Source of the DNA: Candidatus Heimdallarchaeum endolithica
GTDB lineage: Archaea; Asgardarchaeota; Heimdallarchaeia; Heimdallarchaeales; Heimdallarchaeaceae
NCBI GenBank assembly: GCA_021513715.1
Contig: CP084167.1
Span: 970,117-1,034,116, forward strand
Length of the DNA stretch: 64,000 bases
Direction of reading: 5' to 3'
Shown here: in pieces, positions 1 through 8,794 of the stretch
Layout: the number at the start of each line of letters is the position of its first letter
Position numbering within the stretch: position 1 is the first letter of the stretch
Program-made: the position numbers and the translations under genes
Notes under the pieces: model-generated
Database searches by the model: none
Told to the model about the DNA's origin: nothing
Seen by the model: only the letters and a program-made list of their open reading frames with translations

Positions 1-1023
1 TTCAGTATTTTGAAGAACAGGACTTTTTGTTCCAAAGAGTTTTTTATAAAAAGGAGATAGATGTACAGGATCAAAATAAATTTTGCTAGCAATTTTATGT
101 TCCTTTAGAGTATCAATTACAATCTGCCTTTTACCTTCTTTAACAAAAATGCTATAAAGTTGATAAACATGGAAATAGCTTCTTGGAGGTTTTAGTGGCT
201 CAATAAATGAAATATCATCTAACAAATTATTGTAATATTTTGCCTTTTCTTGTCTTTTTTTAATAATTAAATCAACTTTTTTTAATTGTGAAACACCTAG
301 TGCAGCCAAAATATTTGATAATCTAAAATTGTATCCAAGTTGAATATAAGAAAAACCATCATTTGAGGTAAAATAATTTGTTTTTTCTAATCTTCCATGA
401 GACCTGATTAACTTAAGTTTTTCATAGATTTCTTCTGAATCAGTAACTATAGCTCCTCCTTCTCCTGTTGTAATTATCTTATTTTGGCAAAAACTTAACA
501 TTGCAGAATCTCCAAAAGAACCTACTTTTTTATCATTGATTCTTGCTCCAAAAGATTCTGCAGCATCTTCTAATAATAACAAATTATAATCCTCTGCAAT
601 TTCCTTCAATTCCTTAATCTTACAAGGACAACCTGCATAATGAACAGGAATTATAGTTTTTGTTTTTGGAGTAATTTTTTCTACTACGTCTTCAGGTTCA
701 AGCCCTAGACACTCAAGTTCTATATCTGCAAAAACAGGTTTTCCTCCAGCCATTAATACAGAATTAGCAGTTGAAATGAAAGTGAAAGAAGGAACAATGA
801 CTTCGTCACCATTTTTTATACCATAAGCTAATAAAAGAGAAAACAACGCAGAAGTTCCAGAATTGAAACTTATAGCATAATTTCTTTCAAAATAGTTAGC
901 AAGCATTTTTTCAAATGTATCATTGTATTCACCTATTGCCCAATTTTTTCCTGATTCAATTACATTTTTTACAATTTCAGAGTCTTCTTCATCGTGATAG
1001 ATTCTAAAGAGTGGAATAGACAT
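1..1023 (-). CDS. DegT/DnrJ/EryC1/StrS sugar aminotransferase, C-terminus cut by window edge
   Basis: This is a PLP-dependent aminotransferase acting on a nucleotide-linked keto-sugar; 341 residues are present and the C-terminus runs off the window. It begins MSIPLFRIYHDEEDSE. Visible family landmarks are FNSGTSALFSLL near residue 62, LLLEDAAESFGA near 165 and the Schiff-base lysine in CQNKIITTGEGG near 195. A TATA-like AATAAAAGTA lies about 24 nt upstream of the ATG at 1023. It lies just downstream of neuB on the same strand, so a LegC-like role (4-amination in legionaminic acid synthesis) is inferred; a PseC/Per-like role cannot be excluded. Family certain, exact substrate not. Confidence 0.88.
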   Translation of the reverse strand, partial: MSIPLFRIYHDEEDSEIVKNVIESGKNWAIGEYNDTFEKMLANYFERNYAISFNSGTSALFSLLLAYGIKNGDEVIVPSFTFISTANSVLMAGGKPVFADIELECLGLEPEDVVEKITPKTKTIIPVHYAGCPCKIKELKEIAEDYNLLLLEDAAESFGARINDKKVGSFGDSAMLSFCQNKIITTGEGGAIVTDSEEIYEKLKLIRSHGRLEKTNYFTSNDGFSYIQLGYNFRLSNILAALGVSQLKKVDLIIKKRQEKAKYYNNLLDDISFIEPLKPPRSYFHVYQLYSIFVKEGKRQIVIDTLKEHKIASKIYFDPVHLSPFYKKLFGTKSPVLQNTE

Positions 1024-1088
1024 GAATTTGATTGTACTTTTATTCTTTTTACTTTTTCTATCTAAAGCCTTAAAATAAACTAAAATTT

Positions 1089-1111
1089 CTAAATCTAAAT
1101 CTAAATCTAAA
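1089..1111. repeat. CTAAAT hexanucleotide tandem repeat
   Basis: Three full CTAAAT units plus a partial fourth lie between the neuB stop and the aminotransferase start, roughly 65-90 nt upstream of the aminotransferase ATG. Such a tract could change length by slippage, but it lies outside the likely core promoter. Confidence 0.7.
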
Positions 1112-1138
1112 ATATTTGAATCATTGAAAAAATAGTAA

Positions 1139-2206
1139 CTATTCAACCATATCCCATGTAATTAAACTATCTTTTGGAATATCTTTTGATGCTTTTTTAC
1201 CAATTATAAGTTCAATATTTTTTGGTTCCATACCAAAACCTGGTCTTCGAATAGATATATTATCATAAGTAAAATATTCACCTTTACTAATATCCATTGA
1301 AGAAGTAAGACTTTTTCTCGCTACTTTTGATATTTCTAATTCAGACGGAATGGGTTTTTTTATTCCACTTCCTAATGCTTGTTCTGCTAAACGAACAGCT
1401 TCAACCATTTCTTTAAATTCATGAAGGTCTAAAGATGCTTTATGATCCGGGCCTTCCATTGATTTATCAAGTGTAAGGTGTTTTTCTACAACTACACTAT
1501 CTAAAGCAACACTCATAACTGGAATAATATAACCCGGGGAATGATCAGAGATTCCAGTTAAATGACCAAAAGTCTTACGAAGAGTATCAATAGACTTCAA
1601 ATTATAATCTTCTACTCTTGCAGGATAATTAGACACACAATGAAGAAGAATAATCTTGCTATTTCTTTCACTGTAAAAACAATTCAAAGCATATTCGATA
1701 TCACATAAATTTGCCATTCCTGTTGACATAATTATTGGTTTTCCAGTTTTTGCTACTTGCTTAAGAAGTGGGGGATTAATTATTTCTCCAGAAGGGATTT
1801 TATAGGCACTAACATTAAGTTGAGATAGGAATTTTGCGCTTTCTACATCAAAAGGAGAAGAAAGGAAAATGATTCCTTTTTCATCACAGTATTCCTTTAA
1901 ATACTCGAAATCAGAGAAAGAAAGCTCATATTTTTTTAATAATTTGAATTGATCTTCTATTTTCGCAGCTTCAACCTTTTGATATTTAGCTAAAGGTGCA
2001 TCCTTTATAACTAAATTTTCAGTTTTATAGGTTTGAAACTTAACAGCATCTGCTCCACTTTTTTTTGCTTCATTAATTAGTTTTGTAGCAATGTCTAAAT
2101 CTCCATTGTGATTGATCCCTGCTTCTGCTATAATAAAAACTTGTCCAGATTTTAATTCTTTATTTTCAATTTTTATGGGTTGTATAACCATAGGAATTAG
2201 TAACAT
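1139..2206 (-). CDS. neuB: N-acetylneuraminate/legionaminate synthase (NeuB family)
   Basis: Condenses phosphoenolpyruvate with an N-acetyl(diacetamido)hexose to make a nine-carbon nonulosonic acid. The TIM-barrel part shows IIAEAGINHNGD (about 25-36), KFQTYKTENLV, SSPFD, PSGEIINPPLL, STGMAN, LLHCVSNYPA, GISDHSPG and EKHLTLDKSMEGPDHKASLD. The last 60 residues (from ARKSLTSSMDI) form the antifreeze-like SAF domain; 355 aa is normal full length. The start may instead be the ATG at 2191 (MVIQPIKIENK). It is divergent from neuC with about 67 bp between starts, and a LegC-like aminotransferase lies downstream. Neu5Ac versus legionaminate specificity is not readable; the neighbouring aminotransferase favours a legionaminate-type product. 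Confidence 0.92.
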   Translation of the reverse strand: MLLIPMVIQPIKIENKELKSGQVFIIAEAGINHNGDLDIATKLINEAKKSGADAVKFQTYKTENLVIKDAPLAKYQKVEAAKIEDQFKLLKKYELSFSDFEYLKEYCDEKGIIFLSSPFDVESAKFLSQLNVSAYKIPSGEIINPPLLKQVAKTGKPIIMSTGMANLCDIEYALNCFYSERNSKIILLHCVSNYPARVEDYNLKSIDTLRKTFGHLTGISDHSPGYIIPVMSVALDSVVVEKHLTLDKSMEGPDHKASLDLHEFKEMVEAVRLAEQALGSGIKKPIPSELEISKVARKSLTSSMDISKGEYFTYDNISIRRPGFGMEPKNIELIIGKKASKDIPKDSLITWDMVE

Positions 2207-2273
2207 TTTAACTTCATAATTATTTTGGTATATTGAAGAAAAGACATAAAAAGTAAAATAAAACTGTATCTTT

Positions 2274-3416
2274 ATGCAAATATGCGTTTTTACATGTTCA
2301 CGCTCCGAATATTCTCTTCTATTTCCAATAATGAAAGAAATTGAAAAAAGCGAAAGTCTTTCTTTACAATTAGCAATAACAGGGACTCACTTATTGCCTG
2401 AATTCGGAATGTCAAAGAATATAATTCAAGAAAATGGGTTTAATATCGATTTAGAAATACAAGTACCTCAATATGAAGATACGCTAGAATTCCAAACTGA
2501 AGTCGCAAGTTCTGTTTTAAAGAAACTTGGAGAAAACTTAAAGAAATTTAAGACTGACATACTTTTAGTTTTAGGAGATAGATATGAAGTACTTCCTGCT
2601 GTTTATGCAGCATTTTTGTTGAATATACCTATAGCTCATATTCATGGTGGAGATCTTTCTGGAAATATCGATAACTCAATAAGATTTGCTATATCAAGGC
2701 TTTCTCATATCCATTTTTGTGCAACAGAATTAAGCGCTAACAGATTAAGAAAAATTGGAGAAGAAGAATGGAGAATATATGTTGTTGGAAGTCCATCAAT
2801 TGACAATGTTAAAAACGTTCCAATGGAAGAAAACAAAATCAGAAAAAAATATGGTATTCCATTAGATAAAGAGTTTCTTTTAGTAGTCTTACACCCAGAA
2901 ACGGGAGGAGAGGCAAAACCTCAAGAAAATTTTGTTAAAATTGCTCTGGATGCAATAAAAGAATTAAAACAAGAAACAGTATTCATATACCCTAATTACG
3001 ATTATGGAAGTTCACAAATTACAAATGAAATAAAGAAACTAGAAAAAGTTGAGTGGTTTCACATTTTGAAGAATGTCCCACACACAGATTATATAAATCT
3101 CTTAAGGTCTTGTTTCTTATTGGTGGGAAATTCAAGTAGTGGGATTATTGAAGCTTCAGCAATAAAAAAACCAGTCATAAATTTAGGAAATAGACAAGAT
3201 GGAAGAGAAAGAGCAGGAAATGTTATTGATTTACCTTTTGATAAAGATATAATAGTTAAAACAATTAAAAAACTGCAAAAAGACAAAAATAGTTATTTGA
3301 AATATACAAACACTAAAAATATTTACGGAAAAGGAAATTCCGCGCAAAAAATTGTAAAAATCTTGGAAAGTATAAAAGTAAATCAAAAATTATTAAAAAA
3401 ACACATAATATTATAA
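2274..3416 (+). CDS. neuC: UDP-GlcNAc 2-epimerase, hydrolysing (NeuC/LegG family)
   Basis: Hydrolyses and epimerises a UDP-N-acetylhexosamine to free the 2-epimer that NeuB uses. The GT-B-type fold is marked by SRSEYSLL (9-16), GTHLLPEFGMS (about 37), DRYEVLPAVYAA (about 103), HIHGGDLSG (about 122) and NSSSGIIEASAIKKPVINLG near residue 287. At 380 aa it is full length. A TATA-like ACATAAAAAGT lies about 26 nt before the ATG, so the mRNA is probably nearly leaderless. It is divergent from neuB, and its last 6 bp overlap the convergent gene at 3411. LegG (GDP or UDP substrate) is the main alternative name. Confidence 0.92.
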   Translation: MQICVFTCSRSEYSLLFPIMKEIEKSESLSLQLAITGTHLLPEFGMSKNIIQENGFNIDLEIQVPQYEDTLEFQTEVASSVLKKLGENLKKFKTDILLVLGDRYEVLPAVYAAFLLNIPIAHIHGGDLSGNIDNSIRFAISRLSHIHFCATELSANRLRKIGEEEWRIYVVGSPSIDNVKNVPMEENKIRKKYGIPLDKEFLLVVLHPETGGEAKPQENFVKIALDAIKELKQETVFIYPNYDYGSSQITNEIKKLEKVEWFHILKNVPHTDYINLLRSCFLLVGNSSSGIIEASAIKKPVINLGNRQDGRERAGNVIDLPFDKDIIVKTIKKLQKDKNSYLKYTNTKNIYGKGNSAQKIVKILESIKVNQKLLKKHIIL

Positions 3417-4865
3417 ACTATAATGCAAATCAATAATTTCATAGATTTTTTTCTTTATATTCTCAATTGAATCGCTCTCAAAAAAGTAATTGTAATCAAT
3501 CTTTTTTTCTAAAGGATTATTTATTTGTTCTTTTAAATCCGCTAAATTAGTGATTTTTTGAGCAAAACCTTGTTCAATTAGATTTTCAACATGTTCTATT
3601 CCTGGAGAATCTAACAAAAAAACCTTCAATCCGAAATTTAAACCCTCGTAAATAGCTGTTGAATATACACCTACTAAAATTTTTGATTCAGCAAAAAGCT
3701 GATAAAGATTTTTTTCTTGACTGATAATTTCTATTTTACTATTTTTCAAATGAGGATAAAGTTCTGCCCATTTCTTACTTTCTCTTGGGTGAAGTTTGTA
3801 TACTATATGATAGTCAATTGAATTATCTTTACTTAATTCTATTGCAAGTTTAGAAAGCTTTTCTCCAACTGTTATTTGAGAGATAAATAAAATTTGATTT
3901 TTCTTTTGTATATTACTATAAAATTCCTTTTTTTTCTCTAGTTCAGGAAAACCTACAGAAATAATTTTATTTTGTTCAATTGGAAATTTCACGCTTTTTT
4001 TCCAATAATCTCCAAAAACGAAAAGATAATCTGGAAAAGTATATTTTCTAGCACCTTTACTCTCAAAAGAGTAACCTAAGTGGTATTTAGATATCACACC
4101 ATGTTGAAGCTCTATTACTGGAATATTTTTTATTTTGCAAGCTTCAATAAAATCTTCTTTACCATAACTGCAAATAATCAAAACAACTTTGGGTTTTATC
4201 CTTTCTAAAACTTTTATAAATAGTGGGAGAATACGCGCTCTTATGGATAATCTTACTTCTACTTTTGATCTAATATCAATTTTTGACCCAAATTTTTTAT
4301 AAATTTCGTCTGATAGAAAGTTAAGATATTCCACTTCATCGTTGTTGAGTTTTACTTTTCCAATTCCAAATAGTTTCTTTAATTTAACTAAAAAGTAAAC
4401 AAAAGAAAAATATCTGATATTTTTTGTTTTAGGGGGTTTATAATAAAAAAGAGTATTATCACCTTCTAGTGTCAGTGTTGAATATTTCAAATCATTTGAG
4501 AAATGATCCGTGTAAATATCCCACCATTTTCCATCTGGTTGAATTTTTCTTCTTGGATGACTAATAATAACAATATCGTGTTCTTTAGCCAAGAAAGGAT
4601 TTTGTTTAAAAGATATAATAGATAACAAGTAATTTTTTAACTTAGTAAGGTAATTTCGTAAAATAGTAGAAGTGGAAAGTTTCTTGCCTTGAGCAACATC
4701 TACATTAGTTACTGTATTATCTTCAAGAATTAAACGATAGACAGTGAATCGAATTCTCTCCCAAACTAAAACTCCTTGGATCTTTTTTTTAAATAAGTTA
4801 TTCTCTTCTTCAAACGTAACTAGATCAGAGTAAAGTTGTTTAATATTAAAATTCTCTCTTGACAT
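3411..4865 (-). CDS. GT-B fold capsule/polysialyltransferase-like glycosyltransferase
   Basis: A 484-aa cytoplasmic protein resembling capsular polysaccharide or CDP-glycerol/polysialyl-type transferases. Supporting stretches are VVLIICSYGKEDF, then IELQHGVISKYHLGY, VYKLHPRESKKW and ILVGVYSTAIYEGLNFGLKVF: the HP(R/x)E and S(T)A..EGL..G pattern of this GT-B group, which binds the nucleotide donor in its C-terminal lobe. The first 100 residues are not recognised. No membrane segment is visible. It lies in the nonulosonate cluster, converges on neuC with a 6-bp overlap and faces away from the flippase. Transfer of the nonulosonic acid is a reasonable inference, not shown. Confidence 0.65.
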   Translation of the reverse strand: MSRENFNIKQLYSDLVTFEEENNLFKKKIQGVLVWERIRFTVYRLILEDNTVTNVDVAQGKKLSTSTILRNYLTKLKNYLLSIISFKQNPFLAKEHDIVIISHPRRKIQPDGKWWDIYTDHFSNDLKYSTLTLEGDNTLFYYKPPKTKNIRYFSFVYFLVKLKKLFGIGKVKLNNDEVEYLNFLSDEIYKKFGSKIDIRSKVEVRLSIRARILPLFIKVLERIKPKVVLIICSYGKEDFIEACKIKNIPVIELQHGVISKYHLGYSFESKGARKYTFPDYLFVFGDYWKKSVKFPIEQNKIISVGFPELEKKKEFYSNIQKKNQILFISQITVGEKLSKLAIELSKDNSIDYHIVYKLHPRESKKWAELYPHLKNSKIEIISQEKNLYQLFAESKILVGVYSTAIYEGLNFGLKVFLLDSPGIEHVENLIEQGFAQKITNLADLKEQINNPLEKKIDYNYFFESDSIENIKKKIYEIIDLHYSL

Positions 4866-4977
4866 AGGGTTCTATGATTGTTTTAATTCTTTACTTTTAA
4901 ATTTTTCAAATTGGCAAGTTTTTCTTTAGATAGTTTTAAAAAGTCATTATATTGTTTTTCATTACTTGGTGCAATAG

Positions 4978-6534
4978 ATGAAGTTAAAGAGAGAGAACTC
5001 GTTAATAAATCAAGGAAGATCATCAAAATTTTTGATTGTTTTCATTTTAACTTTTGTCGTTGCAAAAGGATTTGGAATTGCTTTTACAAAAATTTTTACC
5101 AATGTTTTAGACCAGAATGAAATGGGACAATATCAAGTAGTTATTTCAGCAATTTCTTTAATACTTTCTTTTTCTGCAATTGGTTTCCCAACAGCTTTAA
5201 ATCGATACGCAATTAGATACAAAACTAAAAATCAAATAAAAGAATTAAAAGATTTTATTTTTTCAGGTTTTATAATATTCATTATCCTAGAATTTCTTAT
5301 ACTTGTCACTTTATTAATTCTTTATTACTCTTTTAGTATTAAACCTTGGTTCTTACAAGTAGAATTTTATGTTAAAACGCTATTTCTTATAGCAATTGTT
5401 GTTTTAACTCAATTTATAAACACAATGTGTTATGTTATTTCATCATCTTTGCAAAACAGTAAATATTACGGAATTATCATGGTAATGAGAATATTATTAC
5501 AGATTCCATTCGGAATGTTATTTGTTCTAAAATATGACCTAGGGCCTTTTGGTTTAATTTTTGGTTTAGCGGTATCTGAGTCATTAGTAGCAGTTTATAG
5601 TATGTTTATAATTATAAGTGACATCGGAATTGGAAAATTCTCTTTTAAAGAATTGAAAAAAATACTTGAATTCTCACTTCCAGTATACGTAAACGGATTT
5701 TTAATGATGGGATTCAATCTAATCATTTTAATTTATGTCATATATGTTGATCCAATAAATGGAAATAATACTATCGCATTGTACAACTACGGAGCATTAT
5801 CAGTGGTCAACTTAATTTTACTTGCAGGAAACGTTTTTAGGATGGTTTATCGCCCTATTGTTTACAAATATTATGAAAGAAACCAATATAATGAAATGAT
5901 TGAACTAACTGTTAGGGTTCTTAAGATATTTTTAATTCTGATATTTTTTCTTTCTATTTTCATCTTTGCTTTCTCCCCCCTTCTTATACAGTTTTTCACT
6001 CAATCCTCTTATTTACCTAGTTTAGTTGCAATTCCTATATTACTCATATCAGTTATTTTTACTTATCTTCCAAACATAATCTCTTATGGACATTCACTAT
6101 ACTTTAAGAATTATTGGAATTTAATTGCAAGCTTAATAAGTCTACTTTTAGCATCACTTATAGGTTATTTTATAATCCCAAAAAATGGTTTATTAGGAAT
6201 AAGTTTTGCTTACTTGACATTAAGAGTTTTTTACTTCATTGGATTAACAATAATTTCACAACAGTATTTTAGAATAAAATATGATATTAAACTCATTTCA
6301 AAGATAATATTAGCTATAATTTTATCAATACTAATAGGAATCGTTCTATACTTGTTTGCCTTCAGTTTTTTGGGTATATATACAAACATCATTATCTCAT
6401 TTAGCATCTCAGGCATTGGATTTGTTGCAATCATATTTTTATCAAAAATTATAACTAAAGACGATTTTCAATTTTTAAAGAACATTTTCGATGTTTATAT
6501 ACAAGCGATAAAAAGCAGAATTAATTCAAAATAA
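4978..6534 (+). CDS. Oligosaccharide flippase (Wzx/MATE-like MOP superfamily)
   Basis: A 518-aa polytopic membrane protein with about 12-14 hydrophobic segments starting at FLIVFILTFVVAKGFGIAF (about residue 19). The opening TKIFTNVLDQNEMGQYQVV matches the family's typical first-helix/loop pattern (periphery then 'lG.y'). It is expected to flip a lipid-linked glycan across the cytoplasmic membrane. It follows the neu genes and precedes a sulfotransferase, so it probably exports the glycan built by this cluster. A second, distinct flippase lies at 19220-20512, suggesting two different surface polymers. Confidence 0.85.
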   Translation: MKLKRENSLINQGRSSKFLIVFILTFVVAKGFGIAFTKIFTNVLDQNEMGQYQVVISAISLILSFSAIGFPTALNRYAIRYKTKNQIKELKDFIFSGFIIFIILEFLILVTLLILYYSFSIKPWFLQVEFYVKTLFLIAIVVLTQFINTMCYVISSSLQNSKYYGIIMVMRILLQIPFGMLFVLKYDLGPFGLIFGLAVSESLVAVYSMFIIISDIGIGKFSFKELKKILEFSLPVYVNGFLMMGFNLIILIYVIYVDPINGNNTIALYNYGALSVVNLILLAGNVFRMVYRPIVYKYYERNQYNEMIELTVRVLKIFLILIFFLSIFIFAFSPLLIQFFTQSSYLPSLVAIPILLISVIFTYLPNIISYGHSLYFKNYWNLIASLISLLLASLIGYFIIPKNGLLGISFAYLTLRVFYFIGLTIISQQYFRIKYDIKLISKIILAIILSILIGIVLYLFAFSFLGIYTNIIISFSISGIGFVAIIFLSKIITKDDFQFLKNIFDVYIQAIKSRINSK

Positions 6535-6644
6535 CAGAACAGCACATATCAAAATTGTTAGATCCTTCATTCATTACAGAAAATAATAATTAGATATAAC
6601 ATAAATAAGTAGAATTTAAAAGTAGTACATTTTTTTTTATTATA

Positions 6645-7628
6645 ATGGAATTCAAAAACAGATACATTAAATACGTCCATAGGAAATTTATTAAACCACT
6701 AACAATTGAAGAAAAGGATTTTATTTCATCCCAAAGTAGTAATTTTTTCCTTAGTGGTATATCAGGAAGAACCGGTACAACATGGGTGATGAGGCTAATC
6801 GGAGATTTGTTAAATCACCTCAACTATACTTCCATTGGTGAGTCTGGTTTTTTTGTATTTGGTCAATTTAGGAATGCACCTGTAGAATATTTTCAAATTA
6901 CACCAGGAACAGAAAAAAATAAAACAGCATATCTTAATTTTTTCTACAAATTTGTTTCAAAATGGGCTTATGACAGAAGAAAGATCTATAAAGGAGGTTT
7001 ACAAGGACTAAAAATTTTTGTTCCTAAAAAAGCTATAAAGATGTCATTTGAAAACCTAAAAAAAGAACTAGAAAAAAAAGAGACACTTGATGAAATATAT
7101 CAGTGTTTTGGAAATTTTTACTCAAACATTCTAAATTACCACTCATTGTTACAAAATAATTCTCTACGATGGATAAGTAAAGAACCAGGATACGCTAGGC
7201 ATGCAGATGATTTATATCGACTAATTCCAAAAAGTAAAAATGTTGTTTTAGTACGAGAAGGTAGAGATGTTGCTCTATCAATGAAAAATAGAGGATGGGA
7301 AGATGCAAATCTTAAAAGATGTATATTAAGATGGAAAACTTTCACAGAAATGTCATTATCAGCAATAGAAAAAGTTCCAAGTGAAAATATTAAACTTGTC
7401 AAATATGAAGAACTGGTAGATAACTTTCAAGAAATGACTTTAGAAATATTAGAATTCTACGGATTTAAACCAGATGAAATTATAGAAGAAAAACTCAATG
7501 ATGAGAATTATAGATTTAAACCTCTTAAAGGAAATTATGGAAAGTGGAAAGAAATCTATACAAGTGATGAGAAAAAGTTCTTTGAAGATTCTTGCAGCAC
7601 AATCATGGAAAAACTAAATTATCTTTAA
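6645..7628 (+). CDS. PAPS-dependent sulfotransferase
   Basis: Transfers sulfate from PAPS to a glycan or other acceptor. The 5'-phosphosulfate loop is SGRTGTTWVMRLI (about residues 40-52) and the 3'-phosphate motif is NVVLVREGRDVALSM (about 196-210); the end KLVKYEELV..F..M fits the family. Length 327 aa is usual. TATA-like AATTTAAAAG lies about 28 nt upstream of the ATG. No signal peptide or TM segment is visible, so it is probably cytoplasmic. It is sandwiched between the flippase and a GT4 transferase, which suggests a sulfated surface glycan. The related but broken copy at 13192-14145 is not close enough by eye to be a recent duplicate. Confidence 0.85.
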   Translation: MEFKNRYIKYVHRKFIKPLTIEEKDFISSQSSNFFLSGISGRTGTTWVMRLIGDLLNHLNYTSIGESGFFVFGQFRNAPVEYFQITPGTEKNKTAYLNFFYKFVSKWAYDRRKIYKGGLQGLKIFVPKKAIKMSFENLKKELEKKETLDEIYQCFGNFYSNILNYHSLLQNNSLRWISKEPGYARHADDLYRLIPKSKNVVLVREGRDVALSMKNRGWEDANLKRCILRWKTFTEMSLSAIEKVPSENIKLVKYEELVDNFQEMTLEILEFYGFKPDEIIEEKLNDENYRFKPLKGNYGKWKEIYTSDEKKFFEDSCSTIMEKLNYL

Positions 7629-7677
7629 ACCTAAAATATAGATACTTTTTCTTTACTTATCTTTCACCCTTTCCAAA

Positions 7678-7691
7678 CATATTTAAAAAAT
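7678..7691 (+). promoter_or_regulatory. TATA-box-like promoter of GT4 gene at 7709
   Basis: CATATTTAAAAAAT is centred about 25 nt upstream of the ATG, the same spacing seen before many first genes of this window, implying a nearly leaderless transcript. Confidence 0.55.
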
Positions 7692-7708
7692 AAAAAAAAA
7701 AAAGAGAT

Positions 7709-8794
7709 ATGAAAGTTTTAATGCTAGCAAGCTGCTTTCCAACTGAAAAAGAACCATATTTATGTTTATTTCTTAAAGAACTAGAAGAACAGTTAGTAAA
7801 TTATGTTCCAGAGCATTTTGTAATAAGCCTTCATGGGTACAATAAACTAAAATTGTTTAAAAGATTATTAGAAATTAAAAAATTTAATAAGGAGCATAAT
7901 ATTAACATTATTCACGCTCAGTTTGGTTATTCTGCAGGTTTCTATGGATCATTAATAAAGAGAAAAAAACAAGCATTTATTGTAACTGTCCATCGATTTG
8001 AACTTTTTGAGAAAAGTAAAAGACCATTTGTTAATTTTGGGTTAAAAAGAGCAGATTTGATCATAGCTGTTAGTAATTATATTCGTAAAGAGATAATTAA
8101 ACTTAATAGTAAACTAGCAAACAAAACAATTGTTTTACCTAACGGAGTAAATACAGAAAAATTTGCTAAAGAAGAGATACGATTAGTAAAAGAAAAACAA
8201 GAAATAAAAATAGGTACTTTGGCCCACCACAGCAAAAGAAAAGGAATTGATAAATTAATTAAAGCATTTAAGTTGTTAGAAGAAGAAAACAATAATGTTT
8301 CTTTACACATTGGAGGTAAAGGACCAGAAACAGATAACCTTAGGAAACTAGCAGAAGAAAAAGGAATAAAAAACATTCACTTTCATGGAAGTTTATCAGA
8401 GGAAGAAAAAGTAAAATTCTATCAAATGCTAGATATTTTCGTCTTATCTTCTGATTCTGAAGGACATCCAGTTGCTCTACTTGAATCAATGTGTGTAGGA
8501 GTTTGTCCTGTAGTTTCAAATATTCCATCAATAGAAAATACAGTAATTGACAAAGAAAATGGAAGAATTTTTGAACTGGAAGATATAGATGAACTATCTT
8601 CAATTTTAAAAGAATTAACAGAGAATGTAGAAATGATTAACAAATACAAGATTAGTTCTCGAAAAAAAGTTCTAGAAGAATATGACTTAAAAAAGAGAGC
8701 TGATAAATTAAGTCAGATTTACAAAAATATTTATGAAAAAAAAAGTTATTTCTTGAAGCGTTCAAATAACAATTCAGCAAAAATACGAGATTGA
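7709..8794 (+). CDS. Glycosyltransferase family 4
   Basis: A 361-aa retaining GT-B glycosyltransferase. The N-terminal acceptor lobe begins MKVLMLASCFPTEKEPY and contains NIIHAQFGYSAGFYGSL. The C-terminal donor lobe has IGTLAHHSKRKGIDKLIKAF, GKGPETDNLRKLA, FHGSLSEEEKVKFY and the E-x7-E motif in SEGHPVALLESMCVG. Donor and acceptor are not readable. Its 3' end overlaps the convergent gene at 8746 by 49 bp, an unusually long overlap, with the TGA at 8792-8794 acting as the stop. It probably adds one sugar of the glycan exported by the neighbouring flippase. Confidence 0.85.
   Translation: MKVLMLASCFPTEKEPYLCLFLKELEEQLVNYVPEHFVISLHGYNKLKLFKRLLEIKKFNKEHNINIIHAQFGYSAGFYGSLIKRKKQAFIVTVHRFELFEKSKRPFVNFGLKRADLIIAVSNYIRKEIIKLNSKLANKTIVLPNGVNTEKFAKEEIRLVKEKQEIKIGTLAHHSKRKGIDKLIKAFKLLEEENNNVSLHIGGKGPETDNLRKLAEEKGIKNIHFHGSLSEEEKVKFYQMLDIFVLSSDSEGHPVALLESMCVGVCPVVSNIPSIENTVIDKENGRIFELEDIDELSSILKELTENVEMINKYKISSRKKVLEEYDLKKRADKLSQIYKNIYEKKSYFLKRSNNNSAKIRD

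Noticed and set aside
4911-5120. Short frame overlapping the first flippase start
   Set aside because: It reads through the flippase N-terminus in another frame, with Cys/Phe-rich noise.
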